DNA of 64,000 bases. Source: Pristionchus mayeri (Eukaryota > Nematoda > Chromadorea > Rhabditida > Neodiplogasteridae). This document shows, one piece after another, positions 33,332 through 43,911 of the stretch. Under the pieces are notes generated by a model. The model was given only the letters and a program-made list of their open reading frames with translations. It was not told the origin of the DNA and searched no databases. The stretch is taken from the NCBI GenBank assembly GCA_036245805.1, contig BTRK01000001.1, positions 15,569,087 to 15,633,086 on the forward strand. The letters are read 5' to 3'. The translations under genes and the position numbers were made by a program. Each line of letters opens with the position of its first letter. The stretch's first letter is position 1.

Positions 33332-35506
33332 ATGCCGAGCGACTTGAATGCAGCGGATGACATCAAAGAGGAGCCAGTCGATGATATTACAGATATAAAA
33401 CAAGAGGACCCAGTTAATAATGTTAGTCATCTCCACATAATTGATTAATAGTTTTTTTCAATTGTTTGTTATGTTTTTAAATTTCATAAATGATCTTCCA
33501 GGCAGAATCTTTTGACACAATGAACGGGAACGATCATCTTGACTTATCGAGTGAGGTCAAAGAAGAACCGGTGGATATCAATAATGAACCAATCGATGAT
33601 TTATTTGATATGAAGCAGGAAGAACCAATTGTTGATGTGAGATAATCCCTTCATTTTAATGAGAAACTACTCGACCGGGTTGACTTGCTGTTAGTTTTTG
33701 TTCAAGGTTAATGTCATTTCTCACTGGCCTACCTAGTATTAACAATAAGAGATGTATATTTCGTTCTTTCTGATTTTCTGTCCATCTACCGGGGATTCTC
33801 GTCCACTTAATCGTGACGTTGCTCAGAAATCAAAGGTTAATTTATTCTTTATGCCAAATCACACGATTCAATTATACGATATTTAGCACTAATTGGAATT
33901 TAATTAAATCTTTAGTGCTGAATGTCCTGGTCTAATATAATTTATCATCAGGTAATCCGAAGGAAGTGCGTTGTCTGCGGTCGTACGTCCGTAAGACTCC
34001 GAAAGGAAGGAGATATCTTATGGATAAACTAAACAAGAATTCGCACCTGTGTATCAGTCATTTCTCCTCTTCCTACTTAATTTACAAGGACTTTCTGTCT
34101 TGTAATGCCGACCATTTATTCTACGGTGTAAGTGAAGTCATATCTTTTCATAGTCTCATTATTTTATCAGCTTATGAGAATTCTTTAAAAACGTAAATCC
34201 TTTAAATTTTAAAATTGATACGTCCAAGTGAGAAAGATATATCCCCGCTTATGATGTTCTTAGGATTAACATGGCATTTATGGAAAAAATTAACAAGATG
34301 CATTTAAGGAAGAGCCTGTCGGTGGGATAAATGATGATAAGAAGGGTGAACCAAACGAAGATGTGCTAGACTATCAAATTGTGTGCTCGGAATGTGGCAA
34401 GAATCTCGGCAACAAGCGAAGTCTAAAGAGCCACATGCTTATCCACTCGGGTTAGTTTTTTGCATCTTCTTTAATATCAAAAAAGAAAAAAATGAATTAG
34501 TTGTCAATGGTATGATGTTTACACATTTTTTTTGTTTCACACTTGGAGCTTACTTTCGTACTTTCTTTTGTAATTCATAATCAGGCGAGAAGCCCTACTC
34601 ATGTCCAGTCTGTCGCAAGTCCTTCCGCACAAGTTCCGCTCGAAGTTTCCACACTCGTACTGTTCATAAGAAGGTACGTATGATGTGGTGCAACTTTTTC
34701 TTTAAATTAGTAGTTTTTTTCGAACCCGTTTATTGTTCTGCCATTCTCTTGACGAAATTTTGGTAAAGAATTCCCTCAGAACTTCGATTTTATTTATAAT
34801 TTGATGAATGATCATTAACAAGCACGTTCAATTGTCTCGTCAATATTTGAGATATCGGAAATCAGCAAACGAGTTCCAATTAATTCAGCTGACTTTTTCC
34901 TTAATCAGGGCTGATTAAGCAACATAAGTTATGGCACAGAAGCGGAAAATAATGGATGAATGTCTTCATATGGCCTTGACGATGTTGCGCGGACCTAACG
35001 CGGACCTTGAAAAATATACCTAATATATAAGAGGGGGGGGGGGGGGTTGGTTACAACGATTGGCAAGTACAAACTCTTTCAACTCGTAAGCAACGGCTGA
35101 ACGAAATTCATCTGTTGCAAAGCGCTGAAAGTACCCGATATTGGTAAAATTTTGCAAATATCGGGTACTTTCAGCGCTTTGCAACAGATGAATTTCGTCC
35201 AACTGTTGCTTGCGTTTTGAAAGAATTTGTGCTGCCAATCGTTTTAACCAACCCCCTTATATCATAAAGCCTAGCAATCTATCTGTATATGTATATATGT
35301 AAAACTGTTATTGTCAATTAAATGGCTTTAATAACGTATCTATGTTGTTGAAGGTGAAATCGGATGATTCGCATCGGAAGATAAACTGGGACCGAGCTGA
35401 GAAAATGGTCATCGGCAATGAATTCCGAGTTGGTTATAAGGATTCAATCGAAGAAGAAGAAGAAGAAGGAGGAACCAGGCGATGGAGGAACCAGGCCCAT
35501 CCATAA
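33332..35506 (+). pseudogene. Degraded family gene: acidic x2, broken THAP, two C2H2 fingers (copy A)
   Basis: Exon 33332-33421 starts MPSDLNAADDIKEEP right after TTCCAGGC; 33502-33636 is a second acidic exon (VKEEP...MKQEEP). The CPSTG exon (33773-33835, IFCPSTGDSRP) has lost its acceptor: TTTCTG where relatives have TTTCAG. The THAP exon (~33957-34130) reads RRKCVVCGRTS, then loses ~24 codons and the frame; the end survives in another frame as TPKGRRYLMDKL...LCISHF. Exons ~34293-34451 and 34585-34674 keep two intact C2H2 fingers (CSECGKNLGNKRSLKSHMLI, then GEKPYSCPVCRKSF). The tail exon 35354-35506 has the EEEEE stretch but frameshifts at a repeated GGAGGAACCAGGC, ending HP-stop instead of EPGPS. 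A short open end near 34931-35022 (MAQKRKIMDECLHMAL) could be an alternative last exon. The C2H2 pair might still be made by a shortened transcript. Confidence 0.6.
35026..35263. mobile_element. Small foldback with G-run, copy A
   Basis: About 238 bases, ends ATATAAG then a G-run and GGTTGGTTACAACGATTGGC, complementary to GCCAATCGTTTTAACCAACC...CTTATAT. The centre is a near-perfect hairpin (AAAGTACCCGATAT...ATATCGGGTACTTT). Lies inside the broken family gene, between the finger exons and the tail. Confidence 0.85.
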
Positions 35507-35600
35507 GTTGGAAGTAATTAGCATCGATAATTTAACTGCAATTCTCTGGTTCTTTTTTTTTGTTCCATCGGATTCATCAATTTTTTTTAAATTTCGGAAG

Positions 35601-36980
35601 TACTGTGAGAACAGAATGCGTAGTCCGTGGTGTGGTGTGCGCGAGCTATTAGCCCCGGCGCGAAGCGCCGGGGCAATTTTGGCCGGGAAACGAGAAATTC
35701 CCACGGTCGGAAAGGTTCCTGAGAGGGTAGGGTATCGACATCCGTTCAAACTCAAATCCAAGTATCCAGCTTTTGGTGATTTTCTGCCGGAACATAAGAG
35801 ATGCTAAATCCGAAATTTCAAGTCTCTATCACAACCGGAAAAGCCTCAGGCTGACTCCAGTTTTTGTCGGTTTCGTGGCGTCAACTTTTTTTGAGTTGGA
35901 TCCGCTGCAGTCGTAGAAAGACGTGCTATAGCTCATTCTATAGAGCATAGTCGGTTGCCCGCCTAGAGACTTTTCAGAATTGAGAAATTCCTACTGGAAA
36001 GGTGCGAAAATCGCCTTCAAATTTCGAAATTTTGACCCCTCTGGCGGTTCGGGCACATTTTCGGCTATCCAAGCTCTCAATGGAAAATCCTAGTTCCTAC
36101 CGGACTACTGTGGACTAATATTGACACGACGAAACCAATGAGCTTAATTTCGTAAAGATTGGTTTCCATCTGTAGGTGCTGACGCGTTTCAAACATTTTC
36201 CCGCGCAAATTTATCCCTCTCCCTCCTCCTTCTCTCTCCCTCCCCCGTGCATCTCTCGGCTAGGTCACAGGTCGTAAACAACACGAGTCGTCTCAAGTTG
36301 TCAACAGCCTTCGGGAACCAGATACAAAGTTGAAGCCAGGGCAAAACAAATACCATATTTGAAATCAGCGTGCTAAATTACCCATGGCGGCATGATTTGT
36401 TGGGGTCGAATAGGCATTTCCAGATTTGTTTTTAAAAAAAAAGTCCCGTGATCCACCTTCCGTGGGAAGGTGGCATATCCTGTCTTTGCAAGCAAAGTCA
36501 ACAGCTGAGTGAATTTTGGCAAAATCTCAATTCAATAAAAGGAGTGAGATCCTATTACAAAAAAAAAATCAGTTCAATAAAAGTCCCGGGATCAACAGCC
36601 AAGATTCTCTCACTATTTTTGACAATCTCAATTAAAATTTTATAATAAGAATTTAAAAGAAAGATAAATATTCAGATTTCTTAGAGAAATTTGAGAAAAT
36701 AGTGAGCGATTTTTGCCTGTTGATCCCGGGACTTTTATTGAAATGATTTTTTTGTGTAATAGGATCTCACTCCTTTTATTGAATTGAGATTTTGCCAAAA
36801 TTCACTCAGCTGTTGACTTTCCTTGCAAAGACAGGATATGCCACCTTCCCACGGAAGGTGGATCACATTTTGTTTTATTACTCGCGGAACGCGGGAGAAA
36901 AAAAGTTCCGCGAGTAATACAACAAAATGTGATAGATCTCGCCCACCACACCACGGACTACGCATTCTGTTTTCACAGTA
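35601..36980. mobile_element. 1.38 kb foldback with internal second palindrome, copy A
   Basis: Ends TACTGTGAGAACAGAATGCG and complement CGCATTCTGTTTTCACAGTA, possibly inside a TA duplication. A second palindrome lies within it: 36445-36590 (CCACCTTCC...GGAGTGAGATCCTATTAC) pairs with 36725-36865. A tight G/C hairpin (GCCCCGGCG...CGCCGGGGC, 35652-35674) sits near the left arm, and another (TTACTCGCGGAAC...GTTCCGCGAGTAA) near 36880-36920. The open frames of 105-129 codons here are arm reads. It interrupts the 3' region after the tail exon. Confidence 0.82.
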
Positions 36981-37365
36981 CGATCTTTACATTTCACATA
37001 CTAGAGAAAATCGTTAAATATTTTCTCGTTCGTTAATTATTACATGCTAAGTTTTGATAAAGATTTAATGTGATGCGGAAGGTAAACTGATTGAATCGTA
37101 TATTGCGATGGAAGTATCTCCTTTTTATGAGTGATAATTAATTTTTCAGTATATGTTTACGATACAATGCAATTGCAATATTCTAATTATATTTTAATTA
37201 GAAAAACATAAGTGCTCATTGCGTAATTGCATTCTACAGATTTTTTGTTACCGTATATACGTCAGGTAAGATAAATACTAGCGTAATACTCACAGAATTG
37301 TTTTTAGCTATATTTTCTATAAATTTCTGAATCGTCTGTGCTTTTAAAATTCGTTCATTCCGGCC

Positions 37366-38709
37366 ATGTCGAGTGACTACTCTGCTGCGGATTCGATTAA
37401 TGAAGAACAAGTGGAGTTCAAGGATGAAGCTTTTGATGACTTTGCTCACGTCAAGCAGGAAGAGCCAGTTCACAATGTGAGTCTTTTGCTCATAATTGAA
37501 TTCTATAATTCATAATTCAAATATTGCGCCACTTTTCTTGTTTCTCAATCTCCATTCTCTGTAGGCACCATTGCATCAAATTTGGTAACTATGTTGGTAA
37601 GGGACAAAAGTTATTAGCCTATAAATATTATCTGGATTGTTCTAGTATTTCAAGAGTTATCACTTCTGAAATATTTTGTTTTGGAATTTGGGACTTTTCT
37701 GGGCACATAAACGTATCTGATAGTTTATGCCGCCTTACAGCAAGGAATTAGATACAGGACTCATCCATTTATTCCTAATAAGAACAACCATTTACACGTA
37801 TAAATATGTGATCAATTATATTATGAGCCTCGGAACTTTCTCAGAAATGCTTTAAAATTATTTCATTATGAACGGCGCTCTATAAAAAATAATAATATTT
37901 CGAAGCCGCATTCTTCGAACACATTAGCTATTGGAATTGTTCTATTTTATGCATGATACTCCATCATTCTTTATTGTGAAAATGCATTCCATTTGCTTGG
38001 GCATATTGATTCGGAACCAGAATAAGTTGCGAAATGCTGCGAAGCGCCGCTTTTAGCGATATTTTGAGGTGCCTACTTCTACCATTAATTCAACGTTTAC
38101 ATTCAATTTTATGCAACAATATTTCATAACTCGACTCTGTTAATAGCTATGCAACATTATACGGCGGTATCAACATTCTGAATAAGAAATTCCGAAAGGT
38201 GAGTTTTTTGCACATGCGTGACTGAAAGTCATCAAATTTATCTCTCTCTGTTTTCAGAGACCCTATATCGCATTTGACAAGATTATCACTTAGTGGAAGG
38301 GTTACTCTTCATATTCACCTCGGTTGCAATTTCGATGGACATTGAGATCATTTTATATATCGAAAAATGTGAACGGCGCATTGAGTAAAAATGTAGACTA
38401 CTTTTTGCCTCCATGCTAAGAGGCCAGTCGATACCATGAAGCCTGCGTCTAGTAATTGTTTTGCACGGTACTGATATATATTTAAACGCAATATGATAAT
38501 TATCCTTTTATTTGTTTGCGAGATATTATTCAAAATGTGGACGCAATATTTATCAGCCACCCTGTAATTTGGGTATTATCCACATTCCCTGTCATTTCCA
38601 GATCGCCTCTCTCAACACATCAAATGAGTGGAAAGAAGAACCATTGGAGTTTAAAGATGAATCTTTCGATGAATTTGCTGACATTAATCAAGAAGAGAAC
38701 GTTGACGAT
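37366..38709 (+). CDS. Two acidic SUMO-motif exons, start of a family gene (copy A)
   Basis: Exon 37366-37476 starts MSSDYSAADSINEEQVEF, a close match to the start at 19505 (MSSDYNAVDEMKEEP), and ends at a GT donor in phase 0. Exon 38602-38709 (WKEEPLEFKDESFDEF) is a second acidic module in phase 0. The base triplet before the start is CCGG where relatives have CCAG, so the usual acceptor is lost by one base. What they splice to is unclear: downstream lies either a PKKKKTR-containing exon (~38983-39074) or the F-box-like exons. The 1.1 kb intron holds a separate small coding remnant. Confidence 0.45.
38143..38293 (+). pseudogene. Small two-exon coding remnant (copy A)
   Basis: After TTAATAG, a frame reading ATLYGGINILNKKFRK ends at 38198 with a GTGAGT donor; after TTTTCAG, 38258-38293 adds RPYIAFDKIIT and a TAG stop. 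Splice sites and phase agree. I do not recognise the protein; it may be the last two exons of a gene whose start has been lost, or an alternative ending for the acidic exon at 37366. Confidence 0.3.
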
Positions 38710-38982
38710 GTGAGTTGGTCATAATTTTAATTAATTTCGCGAGAAAAACAATCCTGTTGATCTTAATCTTTAGTCAGAGTTAAGTGAATTCTAGAATTTT
38801 CCGAACATATCGTCATGTCAATACCAAAGGAATCTTAGAACCGAACTAGTGAAAATTAGTTCTAAAACACGCATTTTTACGTGTGTTGGTTCCCAGAGTT
38901 GTGGTTAATTTCCTTGTGAAAGATGGTCTCTATTTTCACTGAAACTTATTTGCCTCTATAACCGATCTCGTCTCCCGTCCCC

Positions 38983-40600
38983 AAGAAGAAGAAGACGAGA
39001 ATGTTGGGCTCCCCGGAGCAGGACAAAAATGTTGCCGAGATCGACGGGATGATCGATGTTCCCGAGTACTCAATGTAAGTTTCATTATCACTTCATTTTT
39101 AAAGATCCGAAAGAAGGTGACGCAATGATATAAAACATTTGTAACTGAAAGAAAACATGTATTCGTTGTATTCGTACAGATTTAGCGATATTTCAATTCG
39201 TGATCCTTCGATCGTTTTAATTCTAACGATCGCCTACTGACAGGGCGGTCTGGAAGTGCTCATTCGCCTCTACTTCAGCAATGTCCCTTTCTACGATCTG
39301 TCCAAATTGAACAAGAAACGATTCGAGAGATCGTTTAATTATCTCCTGAACGTTCCATGCTTGAAAGTGACGCTGAATGGACATCAGGACCCACTCATCG
39401 AGCAGGTCTGAAAATAGCTCTTAATTTTTTCAAGCTGTGAAATTTATTTTTATAAATGTCGATATTTCGAAGTTCATGGAAGACTGTTATTCGAAACTTC
39501 TACGAAAACTAATATGAATTTCTGATATGCTTTTTTCAAAATGGATTCGATTTTTTTTAAACATCTGAGATTGGAACTCAGGTCACCAATCTGTTCTCTT
39601 CATCCATATATTCTATCCAAATCGATGAAATAGAATTCCGTTTATCCTCTTCTGATTTCGCTCTGTGTGCGAATCTCCTCGGATCATCGACAATCGGAAA
39701 ACTCTATTTCGTAATTTACAGGCTTGACAACACTATGACGTAAGCCGAAAGCTGAAAAAGGAAATTGTGCTCAAAATAGGGGTTCTATCAATTGTTATTA
39801 TAGTTCAAAATGGTACCTTATTTATTTGCATTTTTCAGTCCCCATATCATTTCCATTTTGGCGCGGGTCACGAAATTTCTAAAAATTGAGATGGATATTC
39901 AGCCTCAGATCAATGATCCGGGGGAGCAGAAATTTCTTTTGAAATTTATTGTTTACTGAAAAAAAACTGTGTTCTTTTAAAAGTTTCGAGAATGGAATGA
40001 TTTATACGCTTAAACCTTTGAAAGGCCTACAATTCTTAAGTATTCTTTGTTATTAAATTAAATAATTCTCATTATGATCACTTATTTTTTCAGCCGCCTT
40101 TATCCAAGCACTGTACTCGAGCTCCGTTGTCGGTATTCATCTCCACATCATCCACTCCCCTCTTTTCTTTGGCCTTCCTCGCACATTCTGGGAGAAATTC
40201 CTCAATGAGGTGTGAATGCATTTATATTTCTGAAACCATCTTGTCTTCATGTTCGTTATTTATTAACTGAACGGCCAATATATTTTCTCAGAAGCTGTCA
40301 ATCGGCTCACTCAAATGGGTGAAGGCGAGCAGCAAGGGAGATCATAAGATCGGAAGGGCACCCATCCACCTACCAGACTCCTATTCAATGGATACAATGG
40401 AAGAAAGTCAGGGAGTAAACTACCGTAATGGATCTACACATAGAAGATGTATCCTTATTTATTTTATGTTTCATATTCAGCATTCCTTTTCCCTTTTTCA
40501 TTGTTTAGGTCTTCTCAGAAATTTGTATTTGTTGAAGAACAATGCAATAAAGACTGAGAAGATTTGCGTCCATTTCTCAAATCGTATGAATCGATTGTGA
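38983..40600 (+). pseudogene. F-box-family C-terminal region, truncated copy (copy A)
   Basis: Exons ~38983-39074 (PKKKKTRMLGSPEQD, a nuclear-signal-like start), 39244-39405 (LYFSNVPFYDLSKLNKKRFE), 39582-39739, 39839-39959, 40094-40209 (FFGLPRTFWEKFLNE) and 40292-40600 match, one for one, the last five exons of the F-box gene at 16288 (LYPSNRPFYNLSKLKVERFT; FFGLPNSSWRKFLNE). The F-box exons are missing. Exon 39839 reads into TGA at 39957-39959 where the relative has a donor, and the last exon runs far past the relative's stop. From ~40490 on, the DNA matches the 3' region of the zinc-module gene (27650-27800), so this locus joins pieces of two families. Probably non-functional, though a short chimeric protein is possible. 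Confidence 0.55.
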
Positions 40601-40686
40601 TATCTATCCGATATTTGCATTGATCATATCAAGTGGCTGTGCTCCATGTTTGTGTCCAAAGCCTTTTTGGCATCTTGTACTTCCAG

Positions 40687-43483
40687 ATGCAACGCCGCAA
40701 GTGCGTCGTATGTCAAGAAATGCGGAATCAGAAGGAAATGCGTTCATTCACTAGGAATGATACAAAACGAACGACATGGGTGAACGCAGTCCGTTCGACC
40801 ACTGAAGGGCGGAGATCTCTCATGGACCTTCTGAGTGCAGAAAACAACCCATACTTGTGCGACAGTCACTTCTCCCCATCTGATTTCATTCATACCTTCT
40901 ATACAACAGTATTGCGTCCGGATGCCATTCCCACTTTCGTGGTGAGCGAATTCAACCTAAGATAATTCACTGATAATTACAGATTTTTAAGGATTCTGTT
41001 GCGAAATCTAGGGGAGAACGCACACTTGATACGCCTATCGTGCAGGGATTTTTGGAAATCAAGGATGAACTGACTGAAGATTTGGCAGATTTCAAGTATT
41101 ATGATCCTATCAATCAAGTAAGAACATTTTTCTCCAAAAGGGTGTTTGAAAACAATTTATGGAATGTTATGGGGGGATAAGCGTTAATGCCGATTCACGA
41201 GAACCTCAAATTTTGGTCAGTTCTTGTTAAACTACATGTGGTATTTTTTACTCCGAATTTAAAAATTTAAAAAAAATGATTTTTGATACATGATAAGTGT
41301 TCACAAGAAAATATGTAAAATATCAAAATATCTTGACCAAACTTTGCACCAAGCTGATAAAACAATTTTTACATGTTGTTTATTTCACTCCGAGTTTAAA
41401 AAAACTTGCATTATTGTTGATGTTTTAGTGTGACTTCAAAAAGGAGCCTCTCGAGATTGAGGGAAGTTCGGAAACAACTCTTCCATTATTCGAAAATGAT
41501 GCTCCAATCAAAGAGGAATTCGTGGAAGTGAAGAAGGAATCAATTGGCAACTTTGATTTTGTCAAGCAGGAAGAGCCGATTGCCGATGTAAGATGCTTTA
41601 ATTTAAAGATTATCAGCTTTTTCTTTCGAATTATTAAAAAGTGATGTTTCAATCTGTACTGTTTTACATAATTGTTCGAGAATATTATTTCAGATATACT
41701 GTCCGTCTACGGGAAAATCACGACCAATCGGTTACTGCAAATTCAACGAAAAAGAATCTCGAATCGAACAAGAAATGGATCGATATAGAAAGAAGCTGGA
41801 GGTTCCCTCTAATTTTAAACCGAGATTCTACCGTGAGAAGATTGTTGTTATGAAGCGTGCGCATCCGGAGGTAATTGATCAATTTCTTGTGTTATTGTTT
41901 TGCAAGAAATATTACTCATATGGGAATTTAATAAAAATTAATTATTGCGAAGGAATGAGAGAGGAAGACTTTGGTTACAACTTCCGGCTAGGTTGAAAAA
42001 ATTGTAAAAATAAATAATTAGACGGACTGTATCTTACAACAATATTTAATTCTCGGATATACTGTAGATCGTTCTGAAATTCCTGACCAATAAATAGCAC
42101 GAATCTCCCTTTGAATTTCTCATTGAGGGAAGGACACGTATTCAAATTAAAAAGAAAGGATATGAAGTCCCTTTGACCATTTGCATTCTTCCTAGGTGTA
42201 CTACCATTCTCCCGACATGTCTCGACCATTCGACCAGTCAGCACAAGAGATCAATAATGATATTCCATCGAAAACAAAGGTAACTGTATAGTCCGATTTT
42301 TCCTATGTAAAAATAAATGTAGTTTTCTCTGTTAAATTATTATTATTACGCCCTGATCATGTAATGCAACATTTTTATTTAAAAACATTATTGAAATTTC
42401 AGAAGGAGTCACCTCGTTTTAAATGCGATCTGTGCGGTAGACTAGACAATTCATTCTGCCTCTCTCCCAATGATCCCGCAGAAACTCAATTCTTCTTCGA
42501 TAAACTGCACCAGGTACAGCGGTCGAAAAGTAGGTCCAAAATGACATAATGTGCCCGCTTTTTGGAGGACGGACCAGTTCAAAAGTAGAAAACGTACCCA
42601 TTTTTTAGTAGTTTTTTTTTCTTCAAAACACAACCATTTTCAAGGAATTCATAATAAATTTTAGAAACGTGCCCACTTTTTACAAATTTTGTGACCTACC
42701 CTTTTGACCACTGACCAAGTAAGCAGGCAGATCTAATTTGTCTCAACATAGATTTTTTTCGCACTCCTTTTTATGTTTATATTTCAGTTGACTCAATCGC
42801 AACGCGATAAGATAGAAAAGATTATCAATCGAAAACAAAGCGCAGTTGTGTGTTGGAGACACATACGAGAGTTGTCTCTTGCGATCAAGACATTTGCCAC
42901 TGACGAAATGGTTCGTATTTATTGTGCATTTATTTTGATTTGTAATATCTCACTGTTTAGCACTCAATTTCTCATGAGAAGATAAGCAACGATCGATTCC
43001 GTGCTGAGAAGAATATCATCGATGGTCAATCCCGTGTCGAGGAAAAGACAGTCGAAGAAGAAGAATTGGATGAACCAGTGCCATCCAGAAGCTGTTCGGC
43101 CATATTATTTATACGATTGAATATAATGAGTTTAAATTACAGCTCAACCTAAATTTGTTTCGTGCTCGAAATGCGGCAGAAAATTCGTTTCTCTGGACTA
43201 TCTCAATAGGCACAAGGGAACTTGTCGCGGTAATTTTTTTTAATTTGTTTTTTTTTCTTCTAAATTTTTCTCTCATATTTAGTGGGTAGATTTTAGTTCA
43301 TTAAAAAGAACAGTTTCTTCTTCAAGCTTATTTATTATTTATTGTTGTGCCCCTACTCATGCATTCCCACTCCACTCAGGGTTGCCGCCGATGCTGGGCT
43401 ACTATGGTGAGAAACAATTGACGGGGCCACAGCGCCAAGCACATCGGGATGTGAGCTCGCATGAAGCTGCGAAGGGACCAAAG
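40687..43483 (+). CDS. THAP-domain protein with acidic modules and C2-CH module (copy A)
   Basis: Exon 40687-40941 (255 bases) encodes a THAP zinc finger: CVVCQEM, FTRNDTKRTTWVNAVRST, YLCDSHFSPSDF and LRPDAIPTF, i.e. C-x2-C, the Trp, C-x2-H and the AVPTIF-like end. THAP fingers bind DNA; C. elegans LIN-36, LIN-15B and HIM-17 carry them. It follows CTTCCAG directly with ATG, so it may be a trans-spliced start. Then 40983-41117 and 41429-41587 (acidic: IKDEL, IKEEF, VKQEEP), 41694-41870 (IYCPSTGKSRP, 59 codons), 42196-42279 (84-base HSPDMSRPFD exon), 42403-42513 plus 42788-42910 (CDLCGRL...VCWRHI, C2-CH module), 42961-43090 (EEEE...EPVPSRS tail). A possible further finger (CSKCGRKFVSLDYLNRH...C, 43143-43229) and 43380-43483 follow; the tail exon reads to a stop at 43151 unless it splices near 43095. 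All joins to 42961 keep phase 0. The best-preserved member in the duplicated unit. Confidence 0.7.
42521..42719. mobile_element. Small inverted-repeat element, copy A
   Basis: Ends GGTCGAAAAGTAGGTC and complement-like GACCTACCCTTTTGACC about 200 bases apart, with internal partial repeats of GTGCCCxCTTTTT. Inserted in the intron that splits the C2-CH module of the THAP gene. Confidence 0.5.
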
Positions 43484-43911
43484 GTTTGTTTTTATTGTTA
43501 TTTTGTGCTTTTATATTTAAACATCACTGAACACAAGAACATCAATAGTTTAGACTTCAAGAATGCAGTGAATTTAAAGACGTGGAAGACGAAGAACCAG
43601 GTATATTGAAGTTCTTGTTCTTTGAGAGATTTCTAACCTAGGTCCGTCATCTGCTCTTTCCCCAACTCCCTCCGTCTCTCGTGTTTTCTCTACTACACAT
43701 TATTAGTATTCTTCTTGACCTATAGAATAGCTTCTACGCACGCTGTCTGCAGCTTTGATTTCGTTCGCCGTTTAATTTAATCGATTCTACGATAAATTGT
43801 GCTAAGTCACGTCCACTTCTTGCTTGTTATTTCAGCCGTTTTATGTTCGGCTTATGATTACCTTTTGAAACAATAAGTTTTAATTAGACCACCTCTCTGT
43901 TCATTCAAGAA

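Noticed and set aside
35652..35674. Strong G/C hairpin resembling a bacterial terminator
   Set aside because: The window is eukaryotic, and the hairpin is inside a foldback element; no bacterial gene is present.
35418..35807. Overlapping 129- and 105-codon frames on opposite strands (repeated at 50642)
   Set aside because: They run from the tail exon into the arm of a foldback; the frames on both strands come from palindromic DNA, not from a gene.
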